Below, piece by piece: positions 59,931 through 64,000 of a DNA stretch of 64,000 nt. The notes under the pieces were generated by a model. The model did not search any database and was not told where the DNA came from. It saw only the letters and a program-made list of their open reading frames with translations. A program made the translations under genes and the position numbers. Origin of the DNA: Microbacterium sp. (GTDB taxonomy: Bacteria > Actinomycetota > Actinomycetes > Actinomycetales > Microbacteriaceae); contig QFPM01000008.1 in NCBI GenBank assembly GCA_003248655.1, positions 62,001 through 126,000 on the forward strand. Direction: 5' to 3'. How positions within the stretch are numbered: position 1 is the first letter of the stretch; every line of letters begins with the position of its first letter.

Positions 59931-61389
59931 CGGCTTCTCTCTTCAGGCTCGGGGTAATCTCAGGCATCACGAGGACCTGTTCGGTGCCGTCAGGGCGGCG
60001 GGTCACATACTGCTCGCCGCGGCCTGTGCGGACCAGGTCGTCCCGGTCGGCGATCAGGTGGAGCACCCCGAGCGCGTCGACCGGCCGGCGGACGTCGTCG
60101 GGAAGGTTCGGGAAGACGTGCGTGGCGACCGTCCAGTCGCCGTCACCGGCGGCGTCCAAGGCCCTCCGGAGGGCGCCCAGGTGTGGGCCGCCGTACTGGC
60201 GGAGGTCGTCGAGGCTCATCGATTCCGGCCGCTCACCTTCCGTGTCGTCCAGCGGGTCGAGCGGGACATCGGAGGCCGGGTCGTAGAACTTCTCCCGCAG
60301 ATACGCGATCTCCGCGCTGTCAGGAAGGAGTGCGGCGGGGACCTCTGCTCGGGGGCCTGCTTTCTGCATCCACGTGCCGAGCGCATCCTCGAGTTGCATC
60401 AGCACCCGGTCGAGCTCCCGGTCTTCGGCGACATTCCGCGATCGGATGAACGTGTTGAGGGTCTCGACGGTGTCCACGATCTTCGTCATCGTCTCCCGCG
60501 CGCCGTCTCGGACGACCCGCACGATCCCGACCATCGCCTTCTTCTCGGCGGGGTTCAGGACCGTGGCGATATCGGGATGTTCGACGAGGGATGTGATGTC
60601 TGTACGGAGCTGGTCGAGGAGCGCATCGTCATCGAGAAGGTTGAACGCCCCCTCGAACGCGCGGCCTTCCGGCGTCGCGGTCGTGAGATCGTCGGCACGA
60701 GTGAGGAAGTCCGCGACGATCTCCCCTGCGGGGCGGGCGTCCGCGCGGAAGTCGGCTCGGAGTTGCTCTTGGAGGGCTTCGACGACCTCGCCGACGCGAG
60801 CGAACTCGATCGGCAGGCCGGAGACGAGGTCCTGCAGTTCGACGAGACCTTCGAGGATAAAGTCCGCAGACACGGGCACGAGCTCCCCGCCTGCATCCAG
60901 CCGCGCGAGCTCCGCATCGTTCGCCGCGATCTGTTCGCGGATCCGCTGCTTTCGTGCCTCCACGTCCGGGTTCGCGGCGACACTCAGCCGGTTCGCGGTG
61001 TCGACGATGTTCTTGATTCGGTGCTCGGACAAGTTCACCCGGTCCCGCGTGAGGTCACGGACAAGCCCCAGAGCCTGCATGGCATGGGAGGTGAGGGTGT
61101 ACGTCGTTCCGTCCACGTCGCGGGTCAGCCACCGGCGCCGTACCCACAACATGCACACGTCGCGGCCGTCCCCATCCGGAACATGGGGGAGCCCGCGTTC
61201 GCGAAGTTCTCGCAAGTGGGCGTCGACAACTTGATGAAGTCGGGCCGCCGGCTGCGTCTTCTGGTCCTGCGGAAAGGCGACGCGAAGGACCGCGACGTTC
61301 GCCGGCGCGAGCGTGCCACGCAGTAGTGACAGAGTCGGCTCCTCGAAAGCAGCCGTAACGCGTGCATGCTCTCCGACGATGCTGCTCAC
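59917..61389 (-). CDS. jetA: Wadjet JetA (DUF3375), kleisin-like subunit
   Basis: JetA (490 residues) is the MukF-like kleisin. TLSLLRGTLAPANVAVLRVAF, WVRRRWLTRDVDGTTYTLT, LNLSEHRIKNIVDTANRLSV-like helix and the long helical middle identify DUF3375. GTG 61389 is chosen, having GGGGGAGG 6 nt upstream; a TTG eight codons earlier is less likely. It is the operon's first gene, divergent from the sce7726 gene. Confidence 0.92.
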   Translation of the reverse strand: MSSIVGEHARVTAAFEEPTLSLLRGTLAPANVAVLRVAFPQDQKTQPAARLHQVVDAHLRELRERGLPHVPDGDGRDVCMLWVRRRWLTRDVDGTTYTLTSHAMQALGLVRDLTRDRVNLSEHRIKNIVDTANRLSVAANPDVEARKQRIREQIAANDAELARLDAGGELVPVSADFILEGLVELQDLVSGLPIEFARVGEVVEALQEQLRADFRADARPAGEIVADFLTRADDLTTATPEGRAFEGAFNLLDDDALLDQLRTDITSLVEHPDIATVLNPAEKKAMVGIVRVVRDGARETMTKIVDTVETLNTFIRSRNVAEDRELDRVLMQLEDALGTWMQKAGPRAEVPAALLPDSAEIAYLREKFYDPASDVPLDPLDDTEGERPESMSLDDLRQYGGPHLGALRRALDAAGDGDWTVATHVFPNLPDDVRRPVDALGVLHLIADRDDLVRTGRGEQYVTRRPDGTEQVLVMPEITPSLKREADDER

Positions 61390-61431
61390 TCGGACCTCCC
61401 CCGGGCCGCACAAGACTGTCAGACGGCAATC

Positions 61432-61451
61432 ATGTCGGATGGTTCCGACAT
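61432..61451. promoter_or_regulatory. Palindrome in the divergent Wadjet/sce7726 promoter space
   Basis: ATGTCGGA-TGGT-TCCGACAT is an 8-bp perfect inverted repeat 43 bp upstream of the jetA GTG. The 252-bp space (61390-61641) has no other feature. It could be the site for the XRE or another island regulator. Confidence 0.5.
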
Positions 61452-61641
61452 CGCGCTCCGGACTACTCCGGCCCCGCCCCGTCTGCCATGTTCCCCTGCT
61501 AGCTCGCCGAGAGGGTGGGTGGTGTATGGAACCATGGGAGCTATCTGGCGGAGCCGCAACAAGACTGGCGCGGGCGGGCGTGGGGCGCTTCGCTCTGATG
61601 AGCGCACCCTACGATGAGCCTGAAAGCGATTGGAGGACGTC

Positions 61642-62505
61642 GTGCCAGCGGTACTGGAGCGTGAAGCCTCTCGGCTCTTCTCTACGGCCGTGTTCCGGGC
61701 TGTCGCGACGGGAAAGTCCACGCAGCGGGCAGATGCCGCGACGAGCAAGATCCGTGGCGGGCTCGGCCTCGGCCGAAACGTCACCAACCACGAGGTCGTC
61801 GAAGTGGCCTACGACTTGCTGCGTCGAAGCTACCGAAGTGAGTACTTCTACCGCAATCTCTTGGCCAGCAAGGTATTTGTGGGACGTCACCGTGCAGCGA
61901 GGTCGGTGTTGCTGAACGAGTTCCGCGTCGGCGACTCGGTCGCGGATTGCGTTCTTGTGAATGGTCGTGGTGCGGTGTACGAGATCAAGACGGAGTTCGA
62001 CTCCCCGGAAAAGCTTCGCTCTCAGCTGGCCAGCTACTACCGGGCGTTTCCGTATGCGACAGTCGTTGCCCACACCGATGACGCCGACCGCTACCTCCGT
62101 CTCGTGGAGGACGGACCGGCGGGTCTCATCACCGTCGGGCCCCGTGACCGGCTATCCGTAGTCAAGGACGCGGACGCGAAGACAGACTCGTTCGACATTC
62201 GCACGATGTTCAACGCGCTCCGCTTGAGTGAGGTGACCGGAATTCTGCAGGCAGAGTATGGTGCACTTCCTGCCGTTCCCAATGGAGTCCGGTACGCCGT
62301 GTACCTCGAGCTTGCTGAGCAGATGAGCCCGACCGCGTTTCAAGCAGGTATGCAGGCGGCCTTAAAGACCCGCGAGCTACGCAATAGCCGGTCGCTGATG
62401 CTGGCCTCATCCTTTGCCCCCCTCCGCGCGGTTGTCGCCCAACTCGACCCTGATGAGCAACAGCAAAGTCGCCTGCTGTCATGGCTCAACTCAAGAGGAG
62501 CCTGA
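61642..62505 (+). CDS. sce7726 family protein (PD-(D/E)xK-like)
   Basis: The 287-residue protein belongs to the uncharacterised sce7726 family. A nuclease-like core is visible: DSVADCVLVNGRGAVYEIKT with Asp106 and Glu118-x-Lys120, the PD-(D/E)xK layout, after EVVEVAYDLLRRSYRSEY. GTG 61642 is favoured with GGAGG 5-6 nt upstream; a TTG at 61630 gives four more residues. It abuts the next gene with no gap. Confidence 0.8.
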   Translation: MPAVLEREASRLFSTAVFRAVATGKSTQRADAATSKIRGGLGLGRNVTNHEVVEVAYDLLRRSYRSEYFYRNLLASKVFVGRHRAARSVLLNEFRVGDSVADCVLVNGRGAVYEIKTEFDSPEKLRSQLASYYRAFPYATVVAHTDDADRYLRLVEDGPAGLITVGPRDRLSVVKDADAKTDSFDIRTMFNALRLSEVTGILQAEYGALPAVPNGVRYAVYLELAEQMSPTAFQAGMQAALKTRELRNSRSLMLASSFAPLRAVVAQLDPDEQQQSRLLSWLNSRGA

Positions 62506-63462
62506 ATGTACTTCCCGTACCTGCGCGGAAAGCAGTACGAACTGCTCGCTGTCAAGGAGCTCAGTGGACTGCTTGGTGAGCAGCAGAAGGTGATACCTAT
62601 CATCGAGCCGGTCCGGCCTGCATCCGGGTCTGGGCTCGACCGATGTCTGGTCGCGCTGATGGATTCGGCGGTCGATTTTGTCCTCGTACTCAACCCGAGT
62701 GTCGGGGAACTTCGCTCCCCGGTAGTCGCGCCAGACCTCGCCGATTACCTGTCCCAGCAAGATCGTTCAGCCGCCTGGAACCTCGGCCTGCTGATCGACG
62801 AGAACACCGATGTCAATGATCTGATCGCGTCATTCCGGACGAACGTGGAGACACAGCAACGACGCCTGACCTTGATCCATAAGGGCATTGCTAACGGGCT
62901 GAACGAGCTGCCCCCACTGACATCGGACCTCCGCCGGAAGTTCGACGTGATCGACGATCGATGGCGCCGCCGCTACTTCCGAGACCTTCTCGCCACCTCC
63001 AGCGGTGTGACCCTACGCGATGGGTTTCCCGGTGAGGAACGCAACTCCGCGTACCTCAGCAAGGACGAGTCCGTCTTCACCGATGACCACCTGTTCTACG
63101 ACGAGGAGAACTGGTACGGATTCTCCGATTACGCAACGGTCGGTGAGGCATACTCCGACGGCGGCTTCACCCCGCGTGCCGTGGCAATCCATTGGACTTA
63201 CGAGCCGAAGCCAGGTGGGCCGGTCATGATCCGCCACTTCACCTCGCTGAGCAACGGTGACACCTCCAACGTCGGCGGGAAGTTCCTCGAAGCAGTCGGC
63301 AAGTTGGTCGCGTTCCTAGATGAGTACGCCATCCACACCCAGGCATCAGAAGTCATGCGGGCACACGCCGCAAACAACACGTACCCGGGCCTCGGAATCG
63401 TCAAGAAGCTGTCGATCCAGAATCATCTCGAACTTATGTCGGGCATCCTGAGCCGATCGTGA
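62506..63462 (+). CDS. sce7725 family protein (T4 beta-like)
   Basis: This 318-residue protein resembles sce7725/beta-protein family members: MYFPYLRGKQYELLAVKEL at the start, VIPIIEPVRPASG, then GLLIDENTD, LIHKGIANGL, GDTSNVGGKFLEAVGKL. The start ATG follows the sce7726 stop directly, and the partner pair is seen across bacteria, suggesting one complex. Biochemical role is unknown; defence is inferred from its place. Confidence 0.8.
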   Translation: MYFPYLRGKQYELLAVKELSGLLGEQQKVIPIIEPVRPASGSGLDRCLVALMDSAVDFVLVLNPSVGELRSPVVAPDLADYLSQQDRSAAWNLGLLIDENTDVNDLIASFRTNVETQQRRLTLIHKGIANGLNELPPLTSDLRRKFDVIDDRWRRRYFRDLLATSSGVTLRDGFPGEERNSAYLSKDESVFTDDHLFYDEENWYGFSDYATVGEAYSDGGFTPRAVAIHWTYEPKPGGPVMIRHFTSLSNGDTSNVGGKFLEAVGKLVAFLDEYAIHTQASEVMRAHAANNTYPGLGIVKKLSIQNHLELMSGILSRS

Positions 63463-64000
63463 GAGCGTGTGCAAAGTGCTTCGCGGCAGGCACCTGGGTT
63501 TCGAACGCGTCCCCGCCGCAGGGGTCGCCAGGTACGTGCGACTTCGGACACGGTTACGACTCGCACACCTGGCCCACTACGGCGTGGATCGACAACTTTG
63601 CTCGCCTGTTTGAGATCTATGAAATCGACGAGACCGGCACGGGAGTCGCGCTGCATCTGCGGGTGCAGCAGGACTGGCGCATCTTCACCTTTGATGAGCC
63701 GTCGCAGGTGAACCAGTTCCTCACCAGCGCAGTCCCCGACGCGCATCCCCTCCTGGCCGACGGAGTCGTGGTTCGGCTGCGGCCGGCGGCTGACGGCGTC
63801 AACACCGACCACCTGCTCTCGTGGACGCAATTCTCTGACGAGATCCGCAACCGCAACCGCTACTTCCCACAGACTGTTCCAGATCGACAGACGCTGGAGA
63901 ATGTGCTGCTAGGCAGCGTAGAGCGGGTGGAGAAGGACGTCGCCCTATACCGCGGTCGGGTCATTGAATCGTCTGACCTCCTAGCGGTCGCCGACATGGG
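63459..64000 (+). CDS. Zinc-finger / HEPN-RES N-terminal type protein, partial
   Basis: Only 180 residues of the N-terminus are inside the window. Residues 1-35 have a zinc knuckle (Cys4, Cys7, Cys27, His31 in CAKCFA and TCDFGHGYDSH), and residues 40-160 resemble the HEPN/RES N-terminal domain. The last residues LYRGRVIESSDLL resemble the first strand of a RES (NAD+ phosphorylase) toxin domain. The GTG overlaps the sce7725 stop by 4 bp, so the three genes act together. The RES call is tentative because the catalytic part is outside. Confidence 0.6.
   Translation, partial: MRACAKCFAAGTWVSNASPPQGSPGTCDFGHGYDSHTWPTTAWIDNFARLFEIYEIDETGTGVALHLRVQQDWRIFTFDEPSQVNQFLTSAVPDAHPLLADGVVVRLRPAADGVNTDHLLSWTQFSDEIRNRNRYFPQTVPDRQTLENVLLGSVERVEKDVALYRGRVIESSDLLAVADM

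Larger units (their letters stand above)
41524..64000. mobile_element. Tn7-like transposon carrying a defence island (left end seen, right end outside)
   Basis: The boundary is placed at the 5'-TGTCGGGAACG beginning at 41524, where Tn7-type ends begin with TGT and TnsB-site-like repeats follow. TnsA/B/C and a TniQ/TnsD-type gene read away from that end. Base composition changes here: host genes upstream have long G/C-only third positions, whereas cargo genes use A and T freely. All cargo from 47 to 64 kb is regulation, modification, restriction and anti-plasmid functions. No matching inverted end occurs before 64000, so the right end is out of view or replaced. The exact left base is inference. 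Confidence 0.7.

Noticed and set aside
61390..61413. Earlier TTG start of jetA
   Set aside because: The GTG at 61389 has a strong GGGGGAGG at proper distance; the TTG lacks one.
1..64000. tRNA, rRNA or riboswitch genes
   Set aside because: No clover-leaf, rRNA core sequence or molybdenum-cofactor/purine riboswitch pattern was recognised by eye; a covariance-model search was not possible.
46951..64000. Right end of the Tn7-like element inside the window
   Set aside because: The reverse complement of TGTCGGGAACGC was looked for; TTCCCGACGA near 48861 is only a partial match, lacks GTGTCA repeats and would exclude the defence genes without support.

Overview
The window is high-GC actinobacterial chromosome. 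GC-rich codons, many GTG starts, frequent 4-bp ATGA/GTGA gene overlaps and the recurring GGATGCC hexamer context suggest Microbacteriaceae, probably Microbacterium or a close relative. This placement is inferred from sequence style, not from a marker gene.

Region 1 (about 1-14.7 kb) is a purine-degradation cluster. It starts with a window-truncated amidohydrolase (guanine/8-oxoguanine deaminase type) and a LOG-family nucleotide hydrolase. A four-cistron-plus minus-strand operon follows: allantoinase, FmdA-type amidase, AtzH-amidase fusion, PucG-type aminotransferase and allantoate amidohydrolase. Divergent to it lie uraD, uraH and a flavin urate hydroxylase (hpxO). An NCS2 xanthine/uracil permease closes the block, after an unrecognised 834-residue helical protein. 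Together they import purines and take urate through 5-hydroxyisourate, OHCU, allantoin, allantoate and ureidoglycine to, by inference, oxalurate and its hydrolysis products.

Region 2 (14.8-23.7 kb) is a nearly complete molybdenum-cofactor and molybdate-uptake set: a mogA-moaE fusion, moaC, moeA, modC, modB, modA, a HTH-TOBE regulator, moaA, moaD and moeB. It fits a xanthine dehydrogenase just outside the window.

Region 3 (23.7-41.5 kb) is ordinary host chromosome: peptidase E-like protein, a MinD/ParA-like ATPase with a duplicated linker, apt, a GH13 alpha-glucosidase with its LacI regulator and a 16-bp operator, an M20 amidohydrolase, a VanZ/RDD membrane protein, a KimA-type potassium transporter, a coiled-coil protein, sufS-sufU-ndh, and an SRPBCC/ArsR pair. 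Host intergenic spaces are unusually rich in small palindromic repeats of several distinct families.

Region 4 (41.52 kb to the window end) looks like a Tn7-like transposon with visibly lower GC than the host. It carries a frameshifted TnsA-like gene, TnsB, TnsC and a TniQ/TnsD-type targeting protein with two extra C-terminal zinc ribbons. Its cargo is a defence island: a GNAT enzyme and a three-domain DUF4440/2H/deoxyribosyltransferase-like fusion, regulators, a type III-like Mod/Res pair, a complete type I-like Wadjet (JetABCD) anti-plasmid system, and a sce7726/sce7725/zinc-finger-RES-like trio cut by the window edge. The right end is not visible, so the element is larger than what is seen.
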